Position numbers and translations under genes: made by a program
Assembly (NCBI RefSeq): GCF_000970285.1
Contig: NZ_CP009516.1
Coordinates: forward strand, 496,001 to 560,000
Direction of reading: 5' to 3'
Length of the DNA stretch: 64,000 nt
From: Methanosarcina horonobensis HB-1 = JCM 15518
GTDB lineage: Archaea > Halobacteriota > Methanosarcinia > Methanosarcinales > Methanosarcinaceae
Shown: in pieces, positions 7,812 to 16,826 of the stretch
Position numbering within the stretch: the first letter of the stretch is position 1
Layout of the letters: each line of letters begins with the position of its first letter
Notes under the pieces: model-generated
What the model was told of the DNA's origin: nothing
Seen by the model: the letters and a program-made list of their open reading frames with translations, nothing else
Database searches by the model: none

Positions 7812-8666
7812 ATGAGAATTGCAATCGCAAGCGGCAAAGGCGGTACCGGAAAAACTACAGTTGCAGTGAACCTTGCCCTTGCTCTCGAAGACGTGCAGCT
7901 TCTTGACTGTGACGTGGAAGAGCCTAATTGCAACCTGTTTCTTGGGTTTGAACTGGAGCCCGTAGAAGAAGTGAACTGTCTGGTTCCTGAGATAGATCCT
8001 GATAGGTGTACACTATGCAGGAACTGTGCTAGTTTTTGCAAGTATAATGCTCTGGTTTCCCTTCCCAAAAAAATCCTTTCATTTCCTTCCCTTTGCCACG
8101 GCTGTGGTGGCTGTAGCCTTGTCTGTCCGGCAGGAGCTATAGAAGAAAAGCCCGAGCCTATCGGAGTTATCAAAAAAGCGCCCTGTGGATCTCCTCTTAC
8201 ATTTCTGTGCGGTACTCTGAACATAGGGAAAGCCATGGCAACGCCTGTAATAAGATCGCTTCAGAATCATATCGATGAGAGCAAACCTGTAATCATCGAT
8301 TCCCCTCCGGGGACGGCATGTCCTGTCCTTGAAGTTATGGAATGTGCAGATTATTGTGTGCTTGTAACAGAGTCCACACCTTTTGGTTTTCATGACTTCC
8401 TTCTTGCTCTGGAGGCTGCAAAAGCTCTTAATGTTCCCGTAGGAGTTGTTCTTAACCGGGATGGGCTTGGGGATTCAAGGGTGGAAGATTTTTGCAGGGC
8501 TGAAGGGATACCTGTTCTTCTCCGCATTCCTGATGATAGAACAATTGCCAGGCTCTATTCGGAAGGCATTCCCTTTGTTAAGGAAATGCCTGAATGGAAA
8601 AAGAAATTCGAACACATGTTCGGAACCATAAAAGGACTGGCTTGCAAAAATACGGGGGTACAATGA
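7812..8666 (+). CDS. MinD-superfamily ATPase with inserted ferredoxin domain 1
   Basis: This 284-residue NifH/MinD-type ATPase has Walker A SGKGGTGKTT at about residues 6-15. An inserted 2[4Fe-4S] ferredoxin domain at about 57-105 reads CTLCRNCASFCK and CHGCGGCSLVCPAGAI, followed by the nucleotide site IDSPPGTACPV. The architecture implies ATP-driven handling of electrons or clusters, probably with the NifX-like proteins upstream; the substrate is unknown. Its stop overlaps the start of the next ATPase (ATGA), so the two are translationally coupled and may act as a heterodimer. Confidence 0.88.
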   Translation: MRIAIASGKGGTGKTTVAVNLALALEDVQLLDCDVEEPNCNLFLGFELEPVEEVNCLVPEIDPDRCTLCRNCASFCKYNALVSLPKKILSFPSLCHGCGGCSLVCPAGAIEEKPEPIGVIKKAPCGSPLTFLCGTLNIGKAMATPVIRSLQNHIDESKPVIIDSPPGTACPVLEVMECADYCVLVTESTPFGFHDFLLALEAAKALNVPVGVVLNRDGLGDSRVEDFCRAEGIPVLLRIPDDRTIARLYSEGIPFVKEMPEWKKKFEHMFGTIKGLACKNTGVQ

Positions 8667-9595
8667 GGCAGCTGGCTATTATTAGCGGAAAAGGTGGTTG
8701 CGGAAAGACCACTCTTACAGCTGCCTTTTCATCTCTCTCGGAAAATGCCGCACTTGCGGACTGCGATGTTGATGCATCTGATCTGCCTCTTATCCTTAAG
8801 CCTCAGGTAATTAATAGAGAGAATTGTCCGGGACTCGAGCTTGCATCCATTGACCCGAATCTCTGTACCGGTTGTAGTATTTGCCGGGAGGTGTGCAGAT
8901 TTGGAGCAGTCCTTGAAAACTTCACAATAAACCCGTATGGCTGCGAAGGCTGTGCAGTCTGTACTGTCGCCTGTCCTGAAAATGCGGTATCTTTAGTACC
9001 TAGAGTTTCAGGGCAGGCAGTTTCCTCCATAACCCGTTTCGGGCCGATGGCTCATGCAAAACTGGATATCGGAGAGGAGGCAAGTGGAAAACTTGTGAAT
9101 ATGGTTAGAAAAAAAGCAGCAGAACTTGCAGATCAATATTGCTGCAAACTTATTCTTATTGACGGCCCTCCAGGTACCGGCTGCCCGGTTATGGCAGCAA
9201 TTACCGGAACTGACCTTGTCCTTGTAGTCAGCGAACCCACTGTTTCAGGACTCCATGACCTGAAACGGGCAGTCGAGCTTACCGCTCATTTCAAAATCCC
9301 TACTGTTGCCTGCATTAACAGATATGATATCAACAAAAAAAAGAGCCTTGAAATTGAGGCTTTTTGCAGGGAAGCCGGAATTCCTCTTCTTGCCTGTTTA
9401 CCTTATACGGACATAACTACAAAGGCAATGGTAAAGGAAGAAACCGTGATCGAATATGCCGCTCACTGGATGGATTCCGGGGCTGTGGAATTCGCAAACA
9501 TTGTCCGTAAGCTCTGGGAAGAGATCGAAATGAGGCTTTCAGAGTCTTTCGAAAAAGAAACGTGTTCAAGAGCTCTCAAAATCAGGAAATCTTAG
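8663..9595 (+). CDS. MinD-superfamily ATPase with inserted ferredoxin domain 2
   Basis: Paralogue of the preceding ATPase, 310 residues. Walker A SGKGGCGKTT is near residues 8-17, ferredoxin motifs CTGCSICREVCRFGA and CEGCAVCTVACPENA near 67-115, and IDGPPGTGCPVMAA near 167-180. ATG 8663 is chosen because it overlaps the previous stop as ATGA and gives the expected N-terminus MRQLAIISGKGG; an upstream in-frame start would run deep into the neighbour. These tandem ATPases are usually found together in anaerobes, next to NifX-like genes, as here. Confidence 0.88.
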   Translation: MRQLAIISGKGGCGKTTLTAAFSSLSENAALADCDVDASDLPLILKPQVINRENCPGLELASIDPNLCTGCSICREVCRFGAVLENFTINPYGCEGCAVCTVACPENAVSLVPRVSGQAVSSITRFGPMAHAKLDIGEEASGKLVNMVRKKAAELADQYCCKLILIDGPPGTGCPVMAAITGTDLVLVVSEPTVSGLHDLKRAVELTAHFKIPTVACINRYDINKKKSLEIEAFCREAGIPLLACLPYTDITTKAMVKEETVIEYAAHWMDSGAVEFANIVRKLWEEIEMRLSESFEKETCSRALKIRKS

Positions 9596-9717
9596 CCTTC
9601 TCGAATAATAGGAAATCAAAAGTTAGAAAGTTAAATAATATGGCAGCTGTTAATTAGTATAGCAGTTTCTTCTTTTTACATTGCTTGTAAATTGTAGATG
9701 ATTGAGCAATAATTTGG

Positions 9718-9779
9718 TAGTGAGTTCAATAAATAGTGAATTCAATAGTAACGAGTTCAAAAGTTAACGAATTTAATAG
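9718..9779. repeat. Four degenerate 15-16 bp tandem repeats
   Basis: The units TAGTGAGTTCAATAAA, TAGTGAATTCAATAG, TAACGAGTTCAAAAG and TTAACGAATTTAATAG run head to tail just upstream of the DUF169 gene. The consensus is TARYGARTTCAATAG. Its position close to the start could affect the promoter or leader. Confidence 0.75.
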
Positions 9780-9799
9780 ATAGTTGGTGAGGGAAGAAC

Positions 9800-10495
9800 A
9801 TGGATTATAATCAGCTTGCAGAGAAACTGGTCAAGTTCCTTGACCTTAAGTGTGAACCGGTAGCAGTCAAAGTTATTAAAAAAGGAGAGCCCATACCCGA
9901 AGGGTATCACGAACCCGATAAAAACCTCAGACACTGCCAGTCAATTATGAGAGCCAGGAAAGGGGAGTCTTTCGTAATTCCTGCAGATAAACATGCCTGC
10001 GTAGTAGGCGCCTCAAGCCTCGGGATTATTCCTACACCTGAAAAGGTAGCCTCAGGGGAGTTCCACTACAACCTGGGAATGTTTGACAGCGTGGAAGCTG
10101 CAGCCGCAATGATATCACAGCGTCCGGCTTTTGAACCCGAAAGCAGGACTGCAACCGTTGTAGGGCCTTTGAAGGATGCAAAAGTCGAGCCTGATGTGGT
10201 TGTTCTTGTGGACAAACCGGAAACTATTTACTGGATCATCCCTGCAAGTACCTACCATAAAGGTGGAAGGGTTAACTTTAGCAGCGCAGCTTTCCAGGCA
10301 ACCTGTGCCGACACAACTATCCTGCCAAGCCTGACAGGAGAAATAAATGTTTCTTTAGGTTGCTTCGGATGCAGGAAAGCTACTGATATAGAAAACAATG
10401 AAATGCTTATAGGTATTCCTTTCAACAAGCTTGAAGAAATCGTTAATGCTCTTGAAAAACTCTATGAAGGTCCTATGCCGAAAGCAAGGAAATAA
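9800..10495 (+). CDS. DUF169 family protein
   Basis: DUF169 protein of 231 residues, full length for the family. Recognisable parts are VKFLDLKCEPVAVKVIKKGE near the N-terminus, CQSIMRARKGESFVIPADKHAC (shortened here; about residues 48-69) and the C-terminal segment SLGCFGCRKATDIENNEM (about 193-210). Conserved cysteines suggest metal or cluster binding, but no reaction is known. ATG 9800 follows GAGGGAAG with suitable spacing. It stands alone, followed by two other cysteine-rich proteins of unknown function. Confidence 0.87.
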   Translation: MDYNQLAEKLVKFLDLKCEPVAVKVIKKGEPIPEGYHEPDKNLRHCQSIMRARKGESFVIPADKHACVVGASSLGIIPTPEKVASGEFHYNLGMFDSVEAAAAMISQRPAFEPESRTATVVGPLKDAKVEPDVVVLVDKPETIYWIIPASTYHKGGRVNFSSAAFQATCADTTILPSLTGEINVSLGCFGCRKATDIENNEMLIGIPFNKLEEIVNALEKLYEGPMPKARK

Positions 10496-10686
10496 CTTCC
10501 GGAGTTTTTAATTTTTTCTTATTTCTCAAACGAGAGTTTTTCTTTTCTCGTTAAGTTTTTTTAATCAGGTCTGCTCGTTATGAGTTCTACCAGTACATTT
10601 CTTATTTTCATGGAAATATTTATACCTGCAAAGTTTATTTATGATTGTAATACCTATGCATATTAAAAGCTCCGTGGAGAAAAAGT

Positions 10687-11220
10687 GTGCAGTGCGCGTT
10701 GTGCAGGAATAAGGAATGCCTTACAGGCAAAAACTGCTCCGTTATAAAATCGGGACTTGGTTATAATGGCGAGAATCTTAAGTCAATCCAGATTTCCGCC
10801 TGGCTTGAATCGGACCCTGTAAAGAGAACAAAGCTAGAGGAAATTGCAATTTACTCAAAAAGGCTTGGGTACAGAAAGATAGGAATTGCTTTCTGTATAG
10901 AGCATGAGAGGGAAGCCAGGCTGGTCTATGACATCCTCTCAAGATACTTTGAGGTATTTTCGGTTTGCTGCAAGGTTTGCAGTATTGAAAAAGAGAGCCT
11001 GAACATCAAAAAAACCGGTGACCTGGAGTTTGAGGCAGCTTGCAATCCTATCGGGCAGGCGCTGCTTCTTAATGATGATCGAACTGACCTGAATATTATG
11101 CTCGGCCTTAAAACAGGCTACGACATACTATTCTCTAAATATTCTGAAGCCCCTTCAATAACACTTCCTCTTCTGGAACTTCCCTATCAAGGGGATTCAG
11201 AAATTGATTTTATAGAATAA
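10687..11220 (+). CDS. DUF1847 cysteine-rich protein
   Basis: This 177-residue protein matches DUF1847, predicted to bind metal. The N-terminus is CALCRNKECLTGKNC, a compact cysteine cluster. Later come GIAFCIEHEREARLVYDIL and CCKVCSIEKESL, then a C-terminal ACNPIGQALLLNDDRTDLN, typical of the family. GTG 10687 is used because GGAG lies at 10676-10679. A TATA-like AAATATTTATA at about 10614-10624 gives a promoter. Function is unknown; the flanking genes are also small metal-binding proteins. Confidence 0.8.
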   Translation: MQCALCRNKECLTGKNCSVIKSGLGYNGENLKSIQISAWLESDPVKRTKLEEIAIYSKRLGYRKIGIAFCIEHEREARLVYDILSRYFEVFSVCCKVCSIEKESLNIKKTGDLEFEAACNPIGQALLLNDDRTDLNIMLGLKTGYDILFSKYSEAPSITLPLLELPYQGDSEIDFIE

Positions 11221-11269
11221 ACTTCGTATCTGGTTTTTAATTTGTGATATTCAAGCCCCGGAGAAATGC

Positions 11270-11722
11270 ATGTCAGAAAAATCCAAATCCAAATCGGAAA
11301 CTGATTCTGAACACGACTCTCAACTAATAAAGATCAGGGCTCATCACCTTTGCTGTATTCAGGGGTTCCAGGGGTATGGATACAGTCCTGCCTTTGTTGC
11401 CAATATGCGGGCTGTGATTTCGGATCTTGAAGCTCTTCCTTCCAGACTTCTTAAACTTGTAACCGAGTGTGATGCAATCTGTATTTCCTGCCCCAGCAAA
11501 AGGGAATGCACTATTCAGGAATCTGTCCTTTCGCGCAGGATCAGACAGATGGATCTTACTGTTCTGGAAAAACTAAAGATAGAAGATGGAACTTTTGTAA
11601 AAGCAGATGAAGCTTTCAGGCTCATAAATTCCAAACTTAATAACGCTTCTGATATTGAAGAGGTCTGTGGAACCTGCAAGTGGAGGCAAAAATGCCTCTG
11701 GTACATGCAGGCCGGCAGATAA
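11270..11722 (+). CDS. DUF1284 Fe-S binding protein
   Basis: A 150-residue protein with the DUF1284 signature IRAHHLCCIQGFQGYGYSP (about residues 22-40), a middle CDAICISCPSKREC and a C-terminal CGTCKWRQKCLWY, together a plausible cluster-binding cysteine set. An extra N-terminal stretch rich in Lys/Ser (MSEKSKSKSETDSEHDSQ) precedes the domain. The ribosome site CCGGAG lies at about 11259-11264. No function is established. The downstream hdrCB operon is convergent, with a 60-bp gap. Confidence 0.83.
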   Translation: MSEKSKSKSETDSEHDSQLIKIRAHHLCCIQGFQGYGYSPAFVANMRAVISDLEALPSRLLKLVTECDAICISCPSKRECTIQESVLSRRIRQMDLTVLEKLKIEDGTFVKADEAFRLINSKLNNASDIEEVCGTCKWRQKCLWYMQAGR

Positions 11723-11782
11723 GAATATGGCAGGAAGGCGAGAATCCAAAATATTTTCTTTCGGCCTTACTTTCCTGTGATT

Positions 11783-12685
11783 TCACCTTAAACCTGCACT
11801 TATCTCATAGATTTTTGCAAGAAACTCGATGTTCTGAACTGCGTTCTGCTCTATTCCCAGCTGGTCCGGGGAAAAGCCGAGAGCAAGGCCAAGGAGCTGG
11901 GAGTAATGGAGAACCGGGATAGAGTAGTCTGTTTCGAATTTCTCATTGACGGCAAGCTGCCCCCTGTCAAACTGAAGATGGCAGAAAGGACAGGCATTAA
12001 CTATACAGTCCACTTCTGCTTTCCGGATGCAGGCAAGTTTATGTTCAAGCATTTCCAGGGATTCGGCAGCGTACCCTGAACGGACTCCTCCTCCTGCTCC
12101 GCAGCACATCATTTTGTCTGTGTAATCCACACTTTTTGCGCCGGTGGCTTCAACCAGTTCATCAAAGAATACAGGTGATTCCGTTTCTCCGAGATTCCTG
12201 TCCTTTGAAGGTTTGATCAGATGACATCCATAGTGCAGGGCTACTTTCAGGTCAAGTGGAGTTGTAATGTAACCTTTGAGTTTTTCAGGTCCGAGTTCCC
12301 TGTATAGAAATTCGATTATGTGTCTTACCTCGGCAGTCCCTTTAAACTCCATACCTATTCCTTTGAGACAGCTGTTTGTACAGGCTTTCATTTCAGGATC
12401 TTTTTTAAGTTCCATATTTGCATCTGCCAGAGAGCCATAACAGCCGTTGCAAACTGTCAGGATATCTCTATCCATTCTTTCCGAGAGGACTATATTCCGG
12501 CTGGCAAGGGCAAGCCATGTTGCTTTATCAAAAGACTTGAACACTCCCGGGGCAGGGCAGCAGGAAGCTCCGGGAAGGTCTGAAGCATCGATTTCAAGTC
12601 TCTCCAGGCAGAGTTTAGTTGCTTTCTCAATTCCCGGGTAGCGGTTGGGTACGATACAGCCAAGAAACAGCGATAATTTGTTCAT
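11783..12685 (-). CDS. hdrB: Heterodisulfide reductase subunit B
   Basis: HdrB carries the unusual cysteine-rich clusters that reduce CoM-S-S-CoB, the last step of methanogenesis. The 300 residues hold both CCG-type motifs: C10 then CCPAPGVFKSFDKATW from residue 42 and CNGCYGSL near 79, and the second set CHYGCHL-like GCHLIKPSKD, CCGAGGGVRSG and CPFCHLQFD in the C-terminal half. The hdrC gene precedes it by 13 bp. There is no hdrA or hdrD here, so the partner is encoded elsewhere or the pair is a soluble variant. Confidence 0.93.
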   Translation of the reverse strand: MNKLSLFLGCIVPNRYPGIEKATKLCLERLEIDASDLPGASCCPAPGVFKSFDKATWLALASRNIVLSERMDRDILTVCNGCYGSLADANMELKKDPEMKACTNSCLKGIGMEFKGTAEVRHIIEFLYRELGPEKLKGYITTPLDLKVALHYGCHLIKPSKDRNLGETESPVFFDELVEATGAKSVDYTDKMMCCGAGGGVRSGYAAESLEMLEHKLACIRKAEVDCIVNACPFCHLQFDRGQLAVNEKFETDYSIPVLHYSQLLGLALGFSPDQLGIEQNAVQNIEFLAKIYEISAGLR

Positions 12686-12698
12686 TATTTCTGCCTCC

Positions 12699-13184
12699 TT
12701 ATTTTTCAGCCGTCAGTTCATCGAATTTACAGGTTTTGAGGAGAGCTTTCAGCTCTTCAAGGGCTTCAGGATATTTCTGGACGGTCTCTGGTATGGGATC
12801 CAGCCCGAGTTCTTCCCTCTTTTTCTTTGTTTCTTCATCAAGGGGAACTGCATGTCCGCATTCAAGAACCATTTCCGAAACACGGCGGTGCTCGGGACGC
12901 ATAAACCCTTGCCTGACAGCCAGTCTCCTGAGCTCAAGAAGGGCATCTGTAATTGGTATTCCGCGCGGGCAGCGCTCCTGGCAGGTATAGCAGGTTGTAC
13001 AGAGCCACAGATCGTCGTCTGACAGAACAGCAGGTCTGTTCTTGCGTGCATCCCTAATTATTCTCCGGGTATTGAGCCCGGTATGCCGTCCCGAAGGACA
13101 GCTGCCTGTGCATGTACCGCAGTGCATGCAGGAAAGTACATCAAGCCCTGCAGCTTTTAACACTTTTAGCAGTTCTTCACTCAT
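12699..13184 (-). CDS. hdrC: Heterodisulfide reductase subunit C
   Basis: HdrC is the two-[4Fe-4S] ferredoxin-like subunit that passes electrons to HdrB. In 161 residues the two cluster motifs are CMHCGTCTGSCPSG (about 19-32) and CTTCYTCQERCPRGI (about 62-76). The tail after residue 110 is helical and variable. It is the first gene of a two-gene operon with hdrB; the next feature upstream is a 640-bp intergenic region. Together they form the cytoplasmic HdrCB module of an HdrABC-type enzyme. Confidence 0.93.
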   Translation of the reverse strand: MSEELLKVLKAAGLDVLSCMHCGTCTGSCPSGRHTGLNTRRIIRDARKNRPAVLSDDDLWLCTTCYTCQERCPRGIPITDALLELRRLAVRQGFMRPEHRRVSEMVLECGHAVPLDEETKKKREELGLDPIPETVQKYPEALEELKALLKTCKFDELTAEK

Positions 13185-13825
13185 ACAGGTTCACTGTCTG
13201 GTTTTGATATTGATTCTTCCGTTTTAGAAAAAGTAAAGTATAATCGAAAGAAGCATGTCGGATAAAACCCTGCGTTTAAGGGCAGAATATGATGGCAGAG
13301 TTTCTGATTTTTCAGAATGGATAACTTACTTCCATCGGATTTTTCCAGATAGTTTTTCAGTTAGATTCTTTAATGATGAACTCTTTACTAAAATAATTCT
13401 TCACTAAACGAATCCTTTATTAATTCTTTATTGTATGTTCGTATTACTCTTATGATATTTAACATGAGCTAATCTACTGGGTTAAAATTCGGATCAAAGG
13501 TAATTACAAATAAGGGTAATTACAAATTCTGATAGCTCTTTAGAAATCTTTTGAAAACAAAGATCTGATTCCTTCAGAGATCTGATGTCTTCAGGGGTGA
13601 AACTAACTCTATTTTTTGTTTTGCATCTCTATAGTTTAGTGACCTGTTTAATGACCTGGAGCAAAAGTTTTTTTTCTCTTCCGTATAACTCTCGTTTCTT
13701 AATTATATGTCTGATCTTATATATAAGATAAGTCATTTTGAGTAAATCCAACACCCCAGAAGTTTATTTTTCCCTGCAATCTTTTTCCAGATGTACGTTC
13801 TTCCGACCCTTTTAATCTGATATTT
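13185..13825. other. Intergenic region, 641 bp
   Basis: AT-rich region upstream of hdrC and downstream of npdG. It should hold the hdrCB promoter. Two direct repeats are visible: AGATCTGATTCCTTCAG with AGATCTGATGTCTTCAG at 13561-13594 (15 of 17 identical), and GGTAATTACAAAT repeated at about 13500 and 13517. No tRNA or coding frame seen. Confidence 0.6.
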
Positions 13826-14533
13826 TCAGGAGAAGTTTATTCCGAGGTCTTTAAGCCCATTCAGTTTTGCAAGATTGATGAGCAACGGTGTCAGAGATTC
13901 CATTGTACTTGCCTGTTTAAGAGGGCCTCCGTCAAGGGGTTTGAGGCATCCCATATGCCTTGTAAGTTCCATCACAAGCTCCTTTGCTTTTGCATCGTCA
14001 CTGCAAACAAGTGCATCGTGCACGGCTTTGCATTTAACAACATCTCTGAGTTTCCCTGCAGGGATGTTATGGAAGGCGGCAACAACTCTGGTGGACTCCG
14101 GGACATTTTTCTGAATTGCAAGGGCTGCTGAACCCTCTGCAGGAGGCCTGTATGCCATAAAGCTTCCTTCTTTTACCATCGGAACAACAGGCGAAATAAC
14201 GATCTTATTCTCCAGAGCCTCTTTTATTTCTTCTAGCAAAGGCAGAACGTGGTCAAAACGAATCGTGAGTATTATTACTTCGGCTGCCTGTGAGGCTTCA
14301 AGGTTGCCCATGCCGTTAATTGTCATTCTGGATGTATCGAACCCGCAGTTTTCAAGTTCTGATAATGCTTTTTTTGCGGCTTCATCCGCAGTTTCCAGAG
14401 ATCTGGACCCAATAATTATCTCATTCTTCACACCTTCAGGCATAAGGTTTTGAAGGGCAAGCCTTAACACCATTCCTTCTCCTATATTACCGGTTCCTCC
14501 AAGAACAGCTATTTTCAGCTTTTCAGAATTCAA
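13826..14533 (-). CDS. npdG: F420-dependent NADP reductase
   Basis: NpdG (Fno) transfers hydride between coenzyme F420 and NADP in the cytoplasm. The Rossmann motif KIAVLGGTGNIGEGMVLRLA lies at the N-terminus, followed by IIGSRSLETADEAA, ILTIRFDHVLPLL, the VISPVVPM loop and AAFHNIPAGKLRDV. With start TTG 14533 the protein has 235 residues, about the family length; GGAGGT lies 10 bp upstream. A longer version from 14611 would add 26 residues before the fold and lacks a good ribosome site. The gene appears monocistronic. Confidence 0.9.
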   Translation of the reverse strand: MNSEKLKIAVLGGTGNIGEGMVLRLALQNLMPEGVKNEIIIGSRSLETADEAAKKALSELENCGFDTSRMTINGMGNLEASQAAEVIILTIRFDHVLPLLEEIKEALENKIVISPVVPMVKEGSFMAYRPPAEGSAALAIQKNVPESTRVVAAFHNIPAGKLRDVVKCKAVHDALVCSDDAKAKELVMELTRHMGCLKPLDGGPLKQASTMESLTPLLINLAKLNGLKDLGINFS

Positions 14534-14872
14534 TTTGAACAAGACCTCCAGTTTGCTATGTCTTTCCATAACATATGTCAGGAAGTTAATATATCTTCTG
14601 TCTTCAATCATTAAATTATAATATTTAATGTTATAGCAAAATTATTTTGTTCAGTTTTAATGCTTTTTTCATGTTTTTGAAAAACAAAAATATTCAGATG
14701 CTACTGTTTAATCCTTTTGCTTTCGTTTTAACTGCTGTAAAAATTGATAGAAATATTTATAATGTATCTCGTTATATGTTAAAATAAATTAATTCCGTTT
14801 AAGTATTGCTTCATGAATTACTTCGCATATACCTGTGTCCTGTTTACAGCGTTGAGTACTACATAATCACTA
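14534..14872. promoter_or_regulatory. Divergent promoter region of npdG and protease
   Basis: The clearest signal is the TATA-like AAATATTTATAATG at 14751-14764, reading toward the protease gene about 110 bp downstream. The leader would be about 90 nt. Otherwise the region is AT-rich with no RNA gene seen. Confidence 0.5.
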
Positions 14873-16732
14873 TTGGGGGTAGTGTATCTGGGGAGTTACA
14901 CCACAAGAGTATTGTACCTGTTGACTTTGACCGCAGTCTTTACAGGCTTGTTTTCTTCTACCAGTTTTATGGTATATGGAGAAAAGGGATTTACAGGATC
15001 TGAACATGAAATTTCTGATTCTCAACTTTCAGGGTCTGCTCTATCAGACTTAGAACTACTTTACTCAGATTCATCTATTCTAATGTACTCAAACTCATCT
15101 GTTTTGAAACCCGTGGAGAAAGATTCTGGAACTATCTTTAAAGAAACAATAGAAAACCAGGAAGAAACAGAAGAGAACCTGACTGCATATATCCGTCTTT
15201 TTCCCGACACAGATAAAGAAGTCCTGACCTCCTGCGCCACAGTTAAAGAGTGGGATGAAGACTCCGGTACTGATGCAGTAAGTGTCAAGCTGGAATCACT
15301 TGAGACAGTATCCTCCCTTAAAGGGGTGTGTTCAGTCCAGCCGGCTATTTCTCCTATTATTAGAAAAATAGACAGAGGAGAAAAAGGGCTTTTTTCTTCA
15401 AGGAATTTCCGGAAACCTGATAGTTTTACTGGATCTGGAGTTAAAATAGGAATAATTTCTGATGGTGTAGAAGATATATCCGAAGCCGTAGCACTTGGAG
15501 CTCTCCCTGAAGATGTGCATATACTTTCCCCAGGAAAAGGAACTGAGGGTACAGTAATACTCGAAGTAGTCCATGAGGTATCTCCGGGTGCAGAACTGTA
15601 CTTTCATAGCGCAGGCGATAACAAGCTTGAGTTTAACAGAGCTGTTGATGCTCTTATTGCCGAAGGCTGCCAGATTATCTGTGATGATGTGGGATGGCCC
15701 GACGAACCTTTCTTCGAGGACGGAATTGTAGCTTCTCATGTCAGAGAAGTTATAGAAGATCAGGGTATTCTGTATGTAAGTGCAGCAGGTAACGATGCAG
15801 GACGACATTACCAGGGAATGTTTTTTGACAACGGATCGGGCTGGCATGATTTCAGTTCAGGAACCAGCACTTCCAGAAACATTTACATAGATATCCCTCA
15901 AGGGGAGAAGACGACTGTAGTCCTCCAGTGGAATGATTCTTGGAACAGTTCCGAAAACGATTATGATCTCTACCTCTATGACCTCTTCAGTGGGAAAGAA
16001 CTTGCCGCAAGTAAAAAGGTTCAGAGCGGTACAGGTACCCCTCTTGAATATGTCAAGTACACCAACACGGAAGAAACCTTAAAGAAAGTCAGTGTTTCCG
16101 TCAAAAAACATTCCGGAAAAGATAGGATACTGGAAGTTTACATTTATGCGAACTCTTCAGTAAAAATCCATCCTGATAACCTTGTTGAGGAGGACTCTGT
16201 CTTCGGGCATCCTGCCGTCCCGGAGGTTATTTGCGTTGGAGCTGTTGATTCGGGAAATCCACAAATTACAGGTATAGCATCCTATTCTTCGCGCGGTCCT
16301 GTAAGCATTTACTATCCCGAGTACGAGCTCAGGAACAAGATAGATTTCAGTGGGCCAGGTAGTGTGAGAGTTTCAGGCACAAATGGGATGGACAGCCTCT
16401 TTGCAGGTACAAGCGCTTCTGCTCCCTCTGTTGCAGGGATTTGTGCTCTTGTCTGGAGCATACATCCTGAGAAGAACAGCAGTGAAATCCGTGAAATTCT
16501 GTGCTCTTCAGCCGAAGACCTTGGAGAACCAGGTTATGATACTGTCTTCGGGTATGGTTCGGTCAATAGTAACACAGTCTACCTTCTTGAAAACCTTTAT
16601 ACAGGCAGCAGCTTATCATCGGAAAAATCCGGAATTTCACCCGCGGGAGCAAAAGGGATATTTACACTGAAAATTTCCGTGCCCCTTGAACAGATCTGCT
16701 ACGTGGCAAAATTACCCTCCGGGGAAAAGTAA
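14873..16732 (+). CDS. Secreted sedolisin/subtilisin-like serine protease
   Basis: This 619-residue protein has a signal-like N-terminus, a propeptide-like region to about residue 185, and a peptidase domain at about 186-590. It shows GVKIGIISDGVED, GTEGTVILEVVHEVSPGAEL, IICDDVGWPDEPFFEDG, SAAGNDAG and the nucleophile motif GTSASAPSVAG (Ser about 514). The classical subtilisin HGTHVAG block is replaced by GTEGTVILEVV, as in S53-like members of the S8/S53 clan where Glu replaces His. A 110-residue insert follows SAAGNDAG. TTG 14873 is used; GTG 14882 is an alternative start. The target is unknown. Confidence 0.85.
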   Translation: MGVVYLGSYTTRVLYLLTLTAVFTGLFSSTSFMVYGEKGFTGSEHEISDSQLSGSALSDLELLYSDSSILMYSNSSVLKPVEKDSGTIFKETIENQEETEENLTAYIRLFPDTDKEVLTSCATVKEWDEDSGTDAVSVKLESLETVSSLKGVCSVQPAISPIIRKIDRGEKGLFSSRNFRKPDSFTGSGVKIGIISDGVEDISEAVALGALPEDVHILSPGKGTEGTVILEVVHEVSPGAELYFHSAGDNKLEFNRAVDALIAEGCQIICDDVGWPDEPFFEDGIVASHVREVIEDQGILYVSAAGNDAGRHYQGMFFDNGSGWHDFSSGTSTSRNIYIDIPQGEKTTVVLQWNDSWNSSENDYDLYLYDLFSGKELAASKKVQSGTGTPLEYVKYTNTEETLKKVSVSVKKHSGKDRILEVYIYANSSVKIHPDNLVEEDSVFGHPAVPEVICVGAVDSGNPQITGIASYSSRGPVSIYYPEYELRNKIDFSGPGSVRVSGTNGMDSLFAGTSASAPSVAGICALVWSIHPEKNSSEIREILCSSAEDLGEPGYDTVFGYGSVNSNTVYLLENLYTGSSLSSEKSGISPAGAKGIFTLKISVPLEQICYVAKLPSGEK

Positions 16733-16826
16733 AAGTGTTCCTTTGATGACTTCTTATGGAACAGACAGTTACCTCGGCTTTAATTTCCTGTTTTGAAGTT
16801 TTAATTCCGGCTTTCCCGGTCATACT

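Noticed and set aside
6919-9595. Nitrogen fixation cluster
   Set aside because: NifX-like and NifH/MinD-like proteins are present, but no nifHDK, nifE/N or true nifB; the ATPases carry inserted ferredoxins unlike NifH.
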